From positions 49,233,928-49,297,927 of the forward strand of contig CM043959.1 in NCBI GenBank assembly GCA_014529385.2: 64,000 nt of DNA, in the 5' to 3' direction. The translations under genes were made by a program, and so were the position numbers. Origin of the DNA: Adiantum capillus-veneris (Eukaryota; Streptophyta; Polypodiopsida; Polypodiales; Pteridaceae). Below, piece by piece: positions 10,161 to 22,487 of the stretch (position 1 is the stretch's first letter; every line of letters begins with the position of its first letter). The notes beneath the pieces are model-generated. The model saw only the letters and a list, made by a program, of their open reading frames with translations, was not told the DNA's origin and ran no database searches.

Positions 10161-11580
10161 CATGGCTGACAATAACCAAGAGAGTAGAATGAACATTGAT
10201 AACTTTGATTTTGACATGAAGGTGTGATGATGCCCCCATATTTGTTAATTATCTTGTCACTAGGTTGCAACAAGCTATGGGCAACCCTGCTTTGCAAGCC
10301 GAAGTTGCTCAACAACTTCGTGCTTATGGGATTTCCTTTCCGCTCCAAGAGGAGAGAGAGCTTAGGAGGCCTCTTGATGAGACCCCCAAAAGAAGACTCT
10401 CTCCCATACAAGAGGAGGAATCCAAAGAACACGAAAGTAATGAATCCCTAAGTTCCTCCCAAGATGTGGCTCCACGAAGACGGTGGACTAAACGATCGCC
10501 AACTCCTCTCAAGAGGAAACGGTTAACCCATAGTCCTTCTCCTTGTCACTCCAAAAGGGAAGAGAGGAAACAAAGGAAGAAAAGGGCAAGAAAGAGGTCA
10601 CCAGGCTTCTCCTTCTTCTTCACTTTCCTCCTCTTTCGTTGAAAGCTATGGCTATTCTCCTAGAGAATACAAGAGGGGAGGACATCACAAATCTTACCCT
10701 GCATGGTGAAGGTCACAAAAGCTCAAGAAGTTCAAAGAGGGAGGAAAGAGTATCTCTTTCCTTACCTATGATGGCACATTTGGTGCTACAAACAAAGTAT
10801 TGGCCTTCATCCAACAATTTGATGTGGCCTTTGGAGACGAGGGCTTCACGGAGTCCTCCAAGCTATGCCATGTAGCTATGCACTTCCAAAAATTTGCTTG
10901 TTAATGGTGGGCTAGCCTTCGTGGCAACGGTGAAGCCCCAAAGACATGGAAAACTCTACAAGTTTCCATCATAAAGCAATTCCTTGCAAGAAATGCAAAG
11001 GACAAAGTACTCATCGAGTGGCGGAGTTTGAGGCTTCTCTCTCATGAGTCTATGCACAAGTATGTGGATAAGTTTTTGGATTTACATTTCAAGGCTATTG
11101 TCTTTCAAAAGAGAGACTTTGCCGAGCAAAAGCAACAACTCTGTGCGGGATTACCCAAAGAGAGGGCCGAGTATGTCAACTCTCAACGGCCTGGTTCTAT
11201 CACCAAAGTAATCCACCGCACCATGGTTGCTTCGTGCATCAATTTCCAACAAGGGGCTAGACGAAATGTCAAGCCCATGGAAAATAAAGACAAAAGTGAT
11301 TCCAAGAGGAAAACCAATGCCCAAAATTCTTACCAAGGCTATTCTAACAACAACAACAATCAGTCCAAGGAGAAGGGAGTTTACAACGGTAAATATAAAC
11401 TCTCTCCTAAAGAGCTAGAATATTTTTGTAAGGAACACAAATGTTTTAAGTATGGGGAGCAAGGCTATGGTTATCGTCCTTGCCCCAAGAGAATTGCCCA
11501 CAATGAGACTCCTAGAGCCTCTATGTTTGAAGCTCCAAAAGAGGATGCTCATTGCCAAGGATTTCTCCTTACCTATGCTT
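10161..11580 (+). pseudogene. Gypsy 1 gag
   Basis: Starts MADNNQESRMNIDNF at 10161 and breaks within 30 codons. The frame resumes at 10265 (NPALQAEVAQQLRAYG, a Ser/Arg/Lys-rich tail), shifts near 10600, and continues around 10760-11000 (FLTYDGTFG, WW.SLRG) and 11028-11580. The core resembles the Gypsy retrotransposon gag domain (YDG...AF..QF...W). The zinc knuckle at about 11437-11500 reads KCFKYGEQGYGYRPCPK: the first Cys and the last Cys remain, but the second Cys and the His have become Tyr. It would package element RNA; it is now inactive. Confidence 0.8.
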
Positions 11581-12056
11581 GGGGAAAGATGGAAGAGCAT
11601 GATGCCTTTATTTTGTTTGACCCTAGTTCAACCCACAACTTCATATCCACGGAGTTGACCACTAAGCTAGGCATACAAGCCCACGAGATGGGAGATGCAT
11701 GAAAACCAATGGATCTATCAAGGACAAGAAGTCTCAGTTACTTCCTTAATTGGAAAACTAAGGCTTCATGTCCAAAGCTATGTGGACAAAAAGGATTTCT
11801 TCATCTCCCCTCTCAAACATGAGAATGTTGTCATTGGGGCACCATGGTTTAACCTCATGGCTCCCAACATGAAGCTCCCTAAAAGGAGAATCTACTTCAC
11901 CCTTAGGGAAAAGAGCATGTACATAGATGCTCATGAGTCGGGGAACACCATATCCCTAGAAAATAAAGGGAATCAAGAGGAATTAGAGTTATATAATTTC
12001 CTAAATGGATCCCAATATGTTTCCATTGATGACATCCCTAGTGAGCTACCTCTAAA
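11581..12056 (+). pseudogene. Gypsy 1 aspartic protease
   Basis: The frame reads AFILFDPSSTHNFIS; the usual active site D-S/T-G-S/A is recognisable but altered (DPSS). Downstream, VVIGAPWFNLM matches the ILGMPWL block of Gypsy proteases. A frame change lies at about 11695. It would cleave the Gag-Pol polyprotein; the changed active-site triad suggests loss of activity. Confidence 0.75.
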
Positions 12057-12900
12057 ATGAGGGATGATGACCATGCAATTGAGCTCTTACCAGGAAGCTC
12101 ACTGCCTCCTTATCGAGTTTCACAAGCTCAACAAGACGAGATCATGAGGCAAGTGCATCGATTGGTGGAAAAATGGATGGTGAGGTCTAGCTCCTCTCCA
12201 TTTTGTTCACCATTGCTTTTAGTGCAAAAGAAAGACGACACATATACCATGTGTATAGACTATAGTGCACTAAATAAGATTACTATCAAAAATAGATTTC
12301 TCGTGCCGCAGGTAGAAGATCTATTTGATAATTTACAAGTTTAGGCCTGACAAATGCTCCATATGCATGCAAACTCATGATAGACAAAAATCTTCAGTCC
12401 ATTCAAATTCTCTTGAGGAGTACAAGCGACACCTCCAGGTAATCTTTCAAGTTGTGAGAGAGAATAAGCTTTTCATTAATCAAAAGAAAAGTGATTTTTT
12501 TCTTACAAGAGATTCAATATTTAGGTCACATTATCTCTAAAGATGGCACCCGTATGGATCCAACAAAGTTAGAGATAATAAAAGGATGACCTAATCCAAG
12601 GAATCTACAGGATGTAAGAAGCTTCATAGGTATGTGTGCATACTATAGATGCTTCATAGAAAAAATTCTCGCTAATAGAAGGCCCATTACACGACTTAAT
12701 AAAAAAGAACGTTAAGTATTCATGGACTTCAAAAGTGCAAGAAGCTTTTGAGAAGCTTAAGGAGAAGCTTATCTGTCAACATGTGCTCACACTATTAGAT
12801 CTCTCAAAGACATTTGAGGTCCATTGTGATGCTTGTGGAGATTGCCTTGGAGCTATTTTGCTTCAAGAAGGGCATGCCATAGCATATGAGAGTCAAAGAC
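12057..12900 (+). pseudogene. Gypsy 1 reverse transcriptase with catalytic block missing
   Basis: 12057-12344 gives the fingers: [37 protein letters not shown]. After DLFDNLQV the sequence jumps to LTNAPYACKLM, so the segment with the first catalytic Asp and the FRT..GH block is gone. The FxDD motif is also absent before SLEEYKRHLQVIF. The thumb (12325-12540) and connection (12590-12720) follow in broken frames. Two internal deletions plus many stops make this a dead enzyme. Confidence 0.8.
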
Positions 12901-13165
12901 TCAACTTTGATAAGTGAGTATTGGGAAAATACGAAAAAGAGCTACTAGTTATTCTATATGCCCTAAAGACGTGGAAACACTATCTCTTGGGGACTCCATT
13001 CATCCTACGAATGGATCACAAAGCCTCAAGAACTTCATGACACAAACCAATCTCTCCAACAAACAAATGAGGTGGGCAAATTTTCTTTTGTAATTTAAAT
13101 TTCATATTGCTCACATTGTTGGCAAGCCCAATCAAGTGGCTGATGCACTTTCACGACGACCAAAA
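12735..13165 (+). pseudogene. Gypsy 1 RNase H
   Basis: FEVHCDACGDCLGAILLQEGHAIAYESQRL supplies the first acidic block (VxxDAS..GxGAVLxQ). A stop interrupts soon after. Later pieces read YALKTWKHYL-like and ..VGKPNQVADALSRRP, the end motif of Gypsy RNase H. The plus-strand frame is broken at least three times. Confidence 0.75.
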
Positions 13166-14530
13166 GTTAATGCTGTGTCAATAGCAGCTCACAATGATCT
13201 ATCTTCCATGATAGATGAGTATGCTACTGACCCTGACTTTAAAGACATAATGTCAGTCCTTGATTTGGGGAAGACAAAAGAACTATTCACCTTGAAGGAT
13301 GGTTATCTTCCAAATGGAAATAGGCTGTGTGTTAATCACCCATACTTCTCCTTATGCCGGGCAAAGAGGAATTTCATAATCTACTCTTCGAGGAGTAGAA
13401 ATGTATTTTTGCTGGTCTACCATGAAAATCAAACATACAAGAGTATGTTTCAAAATGCGTGGTATACCAAAAGTTGAAATTTGGTCGAGGGAAGTAATTT
13501 GGATTGTTTAGTCGACAAGCTTAACAAGAAAACACACTCTATGCCTGTCAAAAAGACTATTGAGGCACATCAAATGGCAACCCTCGTCAGATCTCAAATT
13601 TTCAAATATCGTGGCTTGTCAACATCCATAGTGTCGGATAAAGATCCTAGAATGACCAGTAATTTATAGAAGGGTCTCTTTTGGAATCTAAGAAGTATCA
13701 TCCACAAACGGATGACCAAAGTGAAATAACTAATCTAATGATTCTTGAATCTACTAAAAGCCTATGTCATGGAAGTAGATCAACGTTCTCAATGATAGAA
13801 ATACCTACCTCTTATAGAGTATGCGTACAATGATATTGTACATACTTCTATGGGGAAAGTACCTTTTGAGGTTAAAGGAGGAAGATCCAAAAGTCCCTTA
13901 CTAAAAGTACATGGGAAGATCTTTGCTGCTGATAAATGTAGCCGAGACCTACAAGAATCTTTTCCAAATATTAAAGGGGTTATATCCATCTCACAAGAAA
14001 GGCAAAAAGGGGTGCTGCTAATAAGACAAGAAAGGCAAAAAGGACTGCTATTGATAAGCACAAATGAGTCTTAGCCTTTAAGGAAAATGATTGGGTCTTG
14101 CTAAAGTTTCTCAAGGCTCATCTGAGGCATACCACGGGCAAGAGTCCTACGAACCACCAAGAGTATTATGCTAAACTAGCAAAAAGATACTATGGTCATT
14201 TTTTAATTCTTAAGCCAATCAATGAGATGGCTTAATAGTTAAAGTTGGCCAACCATTGGCTCATGCACCATGTTTTCCATGAGAGCCTACGTAAGCCTTA
14301 CAAAGGAGCACCATGAAAAGAAGTGCAATAGTTGCAGACCCTCCAAAAATCGAAGATCAAGAAGAAGTACTTCAATCTTAGTCCATCCTATGACATGAAG
14401 ACAAGGTATTAAGAAACGGTAAGATTATCTGACGATATCTTAATAAGTTAAAGAATTATCCTTTAAAGATGCTAAATGGATGCAAGGAACCTATTTTAAG
14501 GATAGTATAAACCTTGTCAATGCTTACAAT
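13136..14530 (+). pseudogene. Gypsy 1 integrase and C-terminal tail
   Basis: Starts in ADALSRRPKVNAVS. Part of the catalytic core is seen as RSQIFKYRGLSTSIVSDKDP (the second catalytic Asp region) and IEYAYNDIVHTS...PFEV. The zinc region and the first Asp are not clear, so internal deletions are likely. The tail 14300-14530 reads like a decayed chromodomain-type C terminus (IEDQEEVLQ..KN-YPLKDAKWM). Many stops. Confidence 0.65.
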
Positions 14531-17009
14531 GCTACACTAGAGTAATCATATGAAAATGCATTTTAAATGAAATATGTTTTTGTCTTATAAGACTTGTTCT
14601 CTTTTTATTGTGCACAAATTCAAATAGTATACATGCTTAGAATCATGTTTGTGGTGATGACATCTCCCAAAAACCAAGTAGAACTTGTCACTCTACTTTT
14701 GAAGTATGATATGGACTAAAGAGCAGACATGCTTGCGGCAGCTACGTCTCCAAAGCACCAAATGGACTAGTCATCCATCTTGGAATGATGTCGTAGGGTA
14801 AAAAGGGATCCTCTACCCGCTAAGAAACATGGACTAATGACTAGGCTTTATCTCATCTACGTCATAGTCGAGGCCGACTATGATTTCAAGAGAGACGTTT
14901 TCAGGAGTTTTTTGGATCAAGGGATTGCGCATATGTACATATACATGCATGGTGCATCAAATAAAGAATTGCCCATTTTTCAGAGCCAGGTGGTTACATG
15001 GGGCCCACATGTGTACAGGTAGGACAGGGTGTACATAGTGCATCGATTTTCACTATTACCAGTAACACTGTGTTTTTTCTACAATAAGGAGGAGTTGGTA
15101 GCGCGTAAAACTTCTCGAGGAAGCTATCTACGGGCCAACGACATGAGGTAAGCAGGTGTGTCAGATGGCATCGAGTGGCGTCAGGAGGTCGAACGGGGTT
15201 AATACTTGCACGCGGAGAAGTATGGACACGACGTGGGTGTTTTCTTGTGATACTTATGCAGAAAGGTCATCATGAGGACCACTTTTTGGGGCCACTTCAT
15301 GTGGTGGCGAGATGCATTATTGGAAAAAAGCTGAGTGCCAGGTGTGCGAATGATGCAAAAAGGTGACAACTATGCACTGCGAGGTCAGTTTTTGGCCTGT
15401 TTGGGGTCCGTTTGAGGTCATCTAAAAGGCCACGGGTGCCCAACTAATTAAGCTAAGTGTGGGAACTGAAAAAATAGAGAGAAGACCAGAAAAAATGTGG
15501 AGAAGAGAGGAGGAACAGCCGCATGTGTTTTTTTGCTCATTTTGGAACATTTTTTGGCCCTACACTGCTCATCCGAGGTCGGTTTTGAGCATTGTGACAT
15601 TGTAGGGTGGGGTTTTTGGGCGTTCCGGACGCAATGGCGCAGTCCATTTTGCCAAATTCCTCACAGATTTTTTACTGTTTTTCTGTGTAATCTTCTCCGG
15701 TGAGTGAAGCCTCTGCTTAACTTTGTGGTTGTATCTGGTGTATTTCCTCAATACTGTGTAAACTATTTGCCCCATTGGTGTTGTGTTGAGCTTCATTGAG
15801 TCTAAACAACAACAATTTGCCTCCTTTGAGCTGAATTGAGAGTGTGTGTGTGAGTGTGTATGTGTGAGTGTTGAGTGGGCAAGTGGCAAATCTCTCTCCT
15901 CTCGCTCCATCGGTGTGTTCCCTGTCTCGGCCAGGTGGATTGTGTAAGCCGAGTGGTGCCCCATAGTGTGTGTGTGTATCATTCCAAGAGTGTGTCGGGT
16001 CGTTATAGAGGCGCTGTGTGTGTTTTCATCCCGCTCACATTCTTTTGGTGCCCCCACTGAGGATCTTCTTTGAGTACCTTCTGCTTCGAGCTTCAAGCTT
16101 CGAGATTCGGGATTACAGGTTGCAGACTACAGGTTACAAGTTACAGGTTACACGGACAGGTATAGGTGATTCACATAGGTACATGTAGCTTGAGTATAGT
16201 GATATACAAGCAGTGGTGTCACTTGCAGTTGTTGTGGGTATGCATCATTTGGCGCCTGTTTGAGCGCATTGTCTTCTGGATTGTACGTTACTTGTGGAAA
16301 CTACCATGGTACGCCTTTGTGGAGCCATATATGGTATTATTTGGCAGTCCCAGCCATTTTTGAGACTTGGTCTGGAAGATAGTCATTTCTGAGACTTGAC
16401 TATAGGCGATTTGCATTAGCCTTCGTGTGAGGGTCGATAGCGTGAGGTTTTTATTGAGCTGGGGGATTCTCAAATGTGAAGATCCTTTCGGTGATACAGG
16501 TAGCTGGAGCACCCTTTTTGTGACCTCGCCATAGGCTATGTACTAGTGAGTCCTATTTGATGCTCGGGTTCTATTGTCGACAGTTTATGCATACATATAC
16601 AGTCTTTATTTTGGGTTCTTACTGCTCTACTTCTGGGGAAGCTCTGCCAAAATTTTTCCAAGATATGATGGCTGGTTTTTGGTCTTTTAAGCCATTTATG
16701 CTGTTATGCTGCTGAAATTTTGGCAAAATCAGAGGTTAAGTCAGGTGTGCCTTCTTGGGAGCTTCATGGTTGGCTTTAATGGATGATCAAAATGGCCCTC
16801 AATTCACTCCATTTCATTTAACTCAAAGAATCCAGATAAATGTTCATGTTTCCAGGAAGATTTTTTTCCAGCGGCGCATAGTCTTTATGTTCGGGCCAAG
16901 AAGATTAAGAGAGATCCTGGAATGTCCTTTGCCTGTTGTAATTCCGATGATCAACTATGAAAACTCATTTGATGTGCATGTGTTTGTCCTTATCTAAAGT
17001 TGAGCTCCA
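14531..17009 (+). other. 3' end of Gypsy 1 and probable 5' LTR/leader of Gypsy 2
   Basis: No coding sequence recognised. Somewhere here Gypsy 1 ends and the Gypsy 2 5' LTR begins, but with the other LTR missing I cannot place the boundary. Around 16105-16155 the phrase ttacaggtta repeats at about 10-bp spacing. 15836-15870 is GT-rich. An opposite-strand open frame at 15569-16096 has no protein features and overlaps these simple runs. Confidence 0.5.
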
Positions 17010-18052
17010 TTGAAGTTTCTGGGAATTGAGTCATTAAAAGTTTTGGGTTCTTGCACGTGTGTTCAAAGGGGTTCTCAAAGCATTGAAGCTTGGGTAGCCA
17101 TGGCTTTCTCTTATCCGGAGTTTCATGGAAGAAGTGATGAATATGTGGAAGACTTTATGGAAAAGATGGAGGTTGCCTACATTAGCAACCAGATTCATGA
17201 CCCTGCGCAGATGTTACGTGTTCTCCAAATTTGTTTAAAGAGTGATGCACGAGTTTGGTCCAAAGCATTTGAAGAGGATTTGCGTGTAGCGGATCCACCT
17301 GTAAGATTGAGTTGGGACAATCTACGACATGGGTTGGAAGTGGAGTTTGTGAAGATAGAAGATTGTGACAAAGTGTGGCAAGAAGTACAGGCTTTGGTGC
17401 AAAAGGAAGGTGAGCCAGTAGATGCGTACATACGTAAGTTTTCATTGGCATGAGAGCGAATGTGCAAGGCCTTAGCACCACAGGTACCCCCACCTGACAT
17501 GATGAAGAAGCACAGGTTCTTAGCTGGTCTTTGGGAGAATATACGTTGGAGAGTGGAGCTAAAGAAGCCTAGGACATATGAAGATGCACTAGAGGTAGCA
17601 AGGAACAAAGAGTGGAAGCTGAGGAAAATGAGCTAGTTAAGGGTGGAGTCTTTTCCCATGAGGTCTGAATTTCAGCCTATGGACTCTTTACAAGGTCGCA
17701 TGCCAGGGGTTCATCACGAACCAGTGGTTCCTGTTACTACTCAGATTATGCCAGCAGTGGTCACTACAGCAGTGCAAGATGATGGGCTAAGGCAAGACAT
17801 GAGGCAAATGGTAGATTTGATGAAGAATCTCAGCCTAAACATGCTAGGTCAAGTGGGAAATAATCGAGGTCGAGGGAGGTTTGCAAATCAGCCAGGAGGT
17901 GATGAAAGGCCTAGGAATGGTGTTGGACAAAGCAATGGTAGGTTTTGGAGGCAGACGCCCACATGTTACAATTGTGGAGAGTTGGGTCACATCAGCCCGC
18001 AATGTGATAAGCCACCAAGGATAGGGGGAGACATGTATCCATTGCCAAGATA
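17010..18052 (+). pseudogene. Gypsy 2 gag
   Basis: The likely functional start is the ATG at 17100 (MAFSYPEFHG), although the frame is open from 17010. The core reads YPEFHGRSDEYVEDFMEKME, W..FEEDLR and YIRKFS, which is the Gypsy gag domain. A TGA stops it at 17453 and a TAG near 17635; the same protein continues after each. At about 17967-18008 an intact CCHC knuckle reads CYNCGELGHISPQC. It would form the particle and bind RNA. A TAG at 18051 ends this part. Confidence 0.85.
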
Positions 18053-18940
18053 GGTGTTAACTAGGTCAAATGATTATGGCATCGAAATTAAGGGAGATGA
18101 AGGAACCAGTGGATTAACCCAAGAGGAAAAGGGAAAGACAAAAGTGCTAAGTGTAGTCACCTTGGAGAAGGCATCAAAGCTAGAGGATACATTAGTGATA
18201 CCTATTGGAAAGAGTACCACAGAGGATAAGGAAGGAAGAAGTGCCCCAGGTCCTAGTAAGAAGAAAGGAAAGAGCCATGAAGGCGAGGAGTCAAGGCCAA
18301 GAGGAAAAAGAGAGCTCGTCGAAAGTTTCATGTTTCAGATTTTCCACTAGGGGATGGGAAATTAAGCTATGCCTTGAAGGAGGATCTGACGAGCAGGAAG
18401 GCAGATGTTACTTTTGGGCAGCTTATAGAGATGGTGCCTAAGATAAAGGGACAGTGGAAGAGGATGGTTAACCCAATGGAGAAAGAGCCAGAGAGAGGTC
18501 TAGTAAAGGTGTTGGAAATGGATGAGCTACCAGACATTTGTCCAATAGTAGATGTGTGGCATAAAAGGAAAAATTTGGGACAAGGTTATGTGGATGGTGG
18601 AGCCCAAATATGCATCATAACACACTCATGCGTTGAGAAGATGGGTCTCACAGTGGCTGGGGTGTCAGGTTTTCGGATCAGATTGGCAAACCATCAAAAA
18701 GTAAAATGCTTGGGTGTTGTAAAGAGCTTAGAAGTGGAGGCATATGATGCAAAGGCAGTGGTTGATTTTCATGTGATGACAGCAGGGTTGGGAGCATATC
18801 CTATTATACTGGGCAGACCATGGTTACGTGCAGTGGGAGCTGTTCAAGATTGGCGACATGGTACGATTAGCCTCTATGGAAAGACAGGTACCAAGAAGCT
18901 TTATAATATGGACACAAGGAAACGATTAGAGGAGCTTTAT

Positions 18941-19045
18941 GAAGATGAGGATGAGTCTAGTGATGAAGACTCTTCTATGGTGACAGATGAGGATAGTGAT
19001 AGCTCTACCAGCAGTGATGAGGATGCTGATGTTGCATTTCTTTTT
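18941..19045 (+). other. Acidic Asp/Glu/Ser tract in the Gypsy 2 polyprotein
   Basis: Runs such as EDEDESSDEDSS and TSSDEDADV lie between protease and RT. A low-complexity linker; no known function can be inferred. Confidence 0.7.
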
Positions 19046-19417
19046 ATGGACAAAGAAATCAAAGAGTTTGGTTTAGTTGCATTTGCGAATGAGGTTGAAG
19101 ATGAAAGTGAAGAGCCTTATGAAGTGATTGAAGGGCTGATGAAAACCAAGGTTGAGTTGTCAAAGAAGCAGGAATTGATGACACAAATGATCAATGGAGA
19201 CCTCTCAGCTATAGAGAAGGATATATATTTGCACATGCTGGCTAGTTTTCCTGATTTATTCATTACTTCATATGAAGAGATCAGGGGTGGGTTCAAGGGA
19301 AAAGAGATGCATATAGAGCTGAAAGAAGGTGCTAAGCTAGTGCGGCAAAGGCTAAGAAGGATGGGTCAAGAGCAAATGGAATCCTTGCGAGAAGAGGTGG
19401 ACAAGTTGTTGAAGGCA

Positions 19418-19422
19418 GGGTT
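19418..19422. repeat. Target site duplication gggtt, left copy (Gypsy 3)
   Basis: gggtt precedes the LTR at 19423 and is repeated at 27251-27255. Removing the insertion restores the RT reading ...KAGFIVPVET. Confidence 0.95.
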
Positions 19423-20069
19423 TGCTACAAACGGGAGCGTAGTGGCCCTGCAAAACATACAACTAGCACATAATCGACAATAAATCTAGCAAATCCACGT
19501 ACATGCACAATCGTGTACGCAAAGAATCCATAGCAAATCTGGCATGAGATAGATATAGAGGGAGATGGATAAATGCGAGAGCTCGTGAGTGCGTGCAGGT
19601 GCACCTCCTAGAGTGGAGTGCTACGTTGGCATGACGAGAGAGAAGAGAGGAAGGAGAAAAATGACATAGGCTCTGGGTGCCATCTCCCCCCGTGAAAAAG
19701 TTAGCATGTCCCTCTTGCACGTATTTAATTTATAGAAAAGTTCATGCTCAAAAATGAGTTACATCCAATTCACACTTGGGCATAAAATAGTCCTGGCTCA
19801 TAAAGAGCTCAATGTAACAATTCATAGCTGTCTACATCTCAACTTATTACTAAACCATAAATACTAAGGCTTGCCACAGAAAATCCAATGGTGGCAGTTT
19901 TATTCCGGATAACTGCTATCGCTTTATTGTCCAGCATGTGCCAATCACTGATCTGCTCACACAACACCCAACAAGTGATCATATTCCACAATTCAAATCA
20001 ACATTGCAATGCTTCATCAGAATATCAAATATTTCACAAATATATCATCAAAATATCAATTCCGTTACA
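19423..20069 (-). repeat. 3' LTR of Gypsy 3
   Basis: 647 bp, TGCTACAAAC...GTTACA on the plus strand. Where it differs from the other LTR it often has TG or CA in place of CG, as expected for loss of methylated cytosines. Confidence 0.95.
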
Positions 20070-20110
20070 TACCCCGGGGTTGAAAGACAATTGTCCTCAA
20101 TTGTTACCAA
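20070..20110 (-). promoter_or_regulatory. Polypurine/terminal region of Gypsy 3
   Basis: The minus strand reads TTGAGGACAATTGTC, then a short pyrimidine run and CCGGGGTA before the LTR. The GGACAATTGTCC-type palindrome ahead of a G-rich tract is commonly seen at this place in plant chromoviruses. Confidence 0.6.
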
Positions 20111-20159
20111 AACCAAACTAGCGACAGTGGTGGCCAGCCACTGGTAGAGTGGTCTAGTA

Positions 20160-20400
20160 ATTTGGTGTTGCCTAGATTGGCGGATCTACACCAATGGTTG
20201 TGCCGCCTAAATCGGCGGATCTGCACTAATGCTGCTTAAATCGACGGATTTGCATTTTGAATTCGTGTTGCCTAAATCGGCGAATCTACACTAGTGCTGC
20301 CTAAATCGGCGGATCTGCACTTTTAAAATTCGTGTTGCCTAAATCGGCGAATCTACACTAGAAGAGAGGCACTGCCTAAATCGGCGAATCTGTGTCTCTA
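20160..20400 (-). repeat. Seven-copy 22-bp array cctaaatcggcgRatctRcac
   Basis: Near-copies at about 20168, 20206, 20231, 20268, 20297, 20335 and 20371, spaced 25-38 bp apart, alternate between a ...ggatctgcac and a ...gaatctacac form. It lies in the 3' untranslated part of Gypsy 3 and its last copy overlaps the pol stop codon. Spacing is too irregular and the copies too similar in their 'spacers' for a CRISPR. Confidence 0.85.
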
Positions 20401-22487
20401 GGTGTGTGGTATTCAAGTATCAAGTGATGGTAGTGCGGACTTAGCGATTGTTCAGAAATCCATTGACACTCTTCCAAAGAATGGTTTTTGTATTTTACCA
20501 AATATCTTCTATACTGGTTTCCTCTGCGGGTAGTGGTCATGTCATGATCTAAAATTATTTCGGGAGTCAGAATTTCTTCATCGTCCTCAATGAAGGGGGG
20601 GTCAGCTGTGGTAGGGGTGTCGGGAAAATGTCCCTTGTGTGGTCTCAACAAACTGACATGGAAGGAGTTGTGCATTTTCCAATGTGAGGGAATGCCCAAG
20701 CGGAACGCATTTTCATTTATTTTATGAAGAATTTTGAATGGGCCATAAAATCTAGGGGCCAATTTCACTTTAGGATGTTTTTCTACACTTTTTAAGCGTC
20801 GTTTTTCTATTCTAAGCCAAACAAGGTCGTTTTCTTTAAAAGGTGCAGGTCTTCGTTTCTTATTGGCTTGTGCAGTGTATTGTTCTTGTGCTCGTTTAAT
20901 GCAAGCTGTGGCTTCTTGTAAAATGTTTGTGTGATCTCTGGTTAAAGTGTCAGCCGCAGGGACATCAATGCTAATAGTGGAGACGGGGACAGGGAGTTTC
21001 TTTCCATAGACAATTTCAAAAGGTGCACGGTTTGTGGATGAGTGGGGTGTGTTATTGTAAGAAAATTGAAGCATAGGGAGGTGTTGGTCCCAGTTTGCAG
21101 TATTTTCAGTGGTATAAGATCGAAGAAGATCCATAATAGTACTGTTTGTGGCTTCTGTTTGACCATTACTTTCAGGGTGAAATGCAGATGTGAAATCCAT
21201 TTTAGAGCCAAAGTTTTTGGCTAGGGCGACCCAAAAATGATTGCAAAAGCGTCCATCACGGTCGGAGAGAATGACCTTGGGGAAGCCGTGATAAGGGAAG
21301 ATGGTTTGGAGGAAAAGCTTTGCAGCCTGTGGTGCAGACAATGTATTTTTGCAGGGTACAAAGTATGCTTGTTTGCTAAAACGGTCAACTATGGCCCATA
21401 TCATGTCATTGTGTGAGGATGTGGTAGGGAGTCCTGTGATGAAATCCATGGAGATTTGTTCCCAAGGGCCAACAGGGATGGGGAGAGGCATTAATAGACC
21501 ATAAGACTTACCATGATGACGTTTAACTCTTTGACATATCAAACATTCTGAAACAAATTTTGTGATATCGTGCTTCATTCCATGCCAAAAAAAAAGATCT
21601 TGACATGCAGTGAGTGTGGATTGAATTCCTCGGTGACCCATATATGGTGGTGCATGCATTTCAATCATTGCTAGTTCCTTGAAGGGTGTTGTGATGCATA
21701 GCTTTTGCTGAAAATAGAGATAACCATTTTCCACTGTGTAGTGTTCATAGGGAAGACCATTGTTGTGAGTTATTTCAAACCAAGCACGTGCAAAATGTGG
21801 ATCGTGAGCATATGTGTTAGGCATAGAATGAAAAGATTGCACATCACTCACAGAAATGTGATTCAAAGAAACATGCTTGATTTTATCAAAGACACATGAG
21901 CGAGTAACAGAGAGTACATTTACTTCAGGTTCTCTACTTAATGCGTCTGCTACTACATTCGCTTTGCCTGGTTGGTATTGTATCATAGGATGGAAATTTT
22001 GAATGAAACCGGCCCATTGGATATGACGGTCAGAAATGGTGGATTGAGTCAAAAGATGTTTAATGTCTTGTTGGTCAGTTTTGATTAGAGCTTCGGAGCC
22101 CATAAGATAGTGTTTCCACATGTCTAGAGCATGGACTACTGCTAGCAATTCTTTATCGTATGTGCTGTATTTGGTTTCTGATGGTTTGAGTTTTCGACTT
22201 TTGTAGGCAAGTGGGTGATCATTTTGCATTAAGACTGCGCCTATGCCTGAGCCACTCGCATCTGTAATGACTACAAAGAAGGGTTGTGTGAAGTCGGGTA
22301 ACTGTACGATGGGGGCATGTGTAAGGAGATATTTGAGAGTGTCAAATGATTTTTGTTGTGTGGGACCCCAATTGAATGGTACTTTTTGACGAAGTAAAGT
22401 GGTCATCAGTGACGCAATGTGTGAGAAGTTTTTGACAAATTTTTGATAATAGCCTGCTAAACCTAAAAAGGATTTTATGTCATGCAC
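20376..22487 (-). pseudogene. Gypsy 3 pol: RT end, RNase H, integrase, chromodomain-like tail
   Basis: 703 uninterrupted codons that continue the frame above. RT connection: FLGLAGYYQKFVKNFSHIA (residues 5-25). RNase H: FFVVITDASGSGIGAVLMQN (about 68), YDKELLAVVHAL (about 110), ADALSREPE (about 180). Integrase zinc region: HRGIQSTL and CLICQRVK (about 285-325); catalytic core: SMDFITGLP, LSDRDGRF, ESNGQTEATN, giving a complete D, D, E set (about 355-460). The C terminus, IILDHDMTT..YLVKYKNHS.EECQW, fits a chromodomain, which in this lineage directs insertion. In itself it looks intact; it is cut off from the upstream frame by stops at 22551 and 22677. Confidence 0.9.

Larger units (their letters stand above)
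18053..19422 (+). pseudogene. Gypsy 2 protease and gag-pol linker, cut by Gypsy 3
   Basis: After a Lys/Glu-rich linker with a frameshift near 18310, the frame 18374-19422 contains YVDGGAQICIITHSC (the D-G-G-A protease site), VDFHVM, and YPIILGRPWLRAVGA (the ILGRPWL protease block). A very acidic Glu/Asp/Ser stretch follows (about residues 190-230 of this frame), then KEMHIELKEGAKLVRQRLRRM and the start of RT (REEVDKLLKAGF). At 19423 the Gypsy 3 LTR interrupts the codon series. Confidence 0.85.

Noticed and set aside
15569-16096. 175-codon minus-strand frame
   Set aside because: Overlaps GT-rich simple sequence in the presumed LTR/leader of Gypsy 2 and has no recognisable feature.
20160-20400. 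CRISPR-like repeat array
   Set aside because: Spacers are short, irregular and related to the repeats; it lies in a plant retroelement. The arrays at 41150-41900 and 46590-47480 were rejected for the same reasons.
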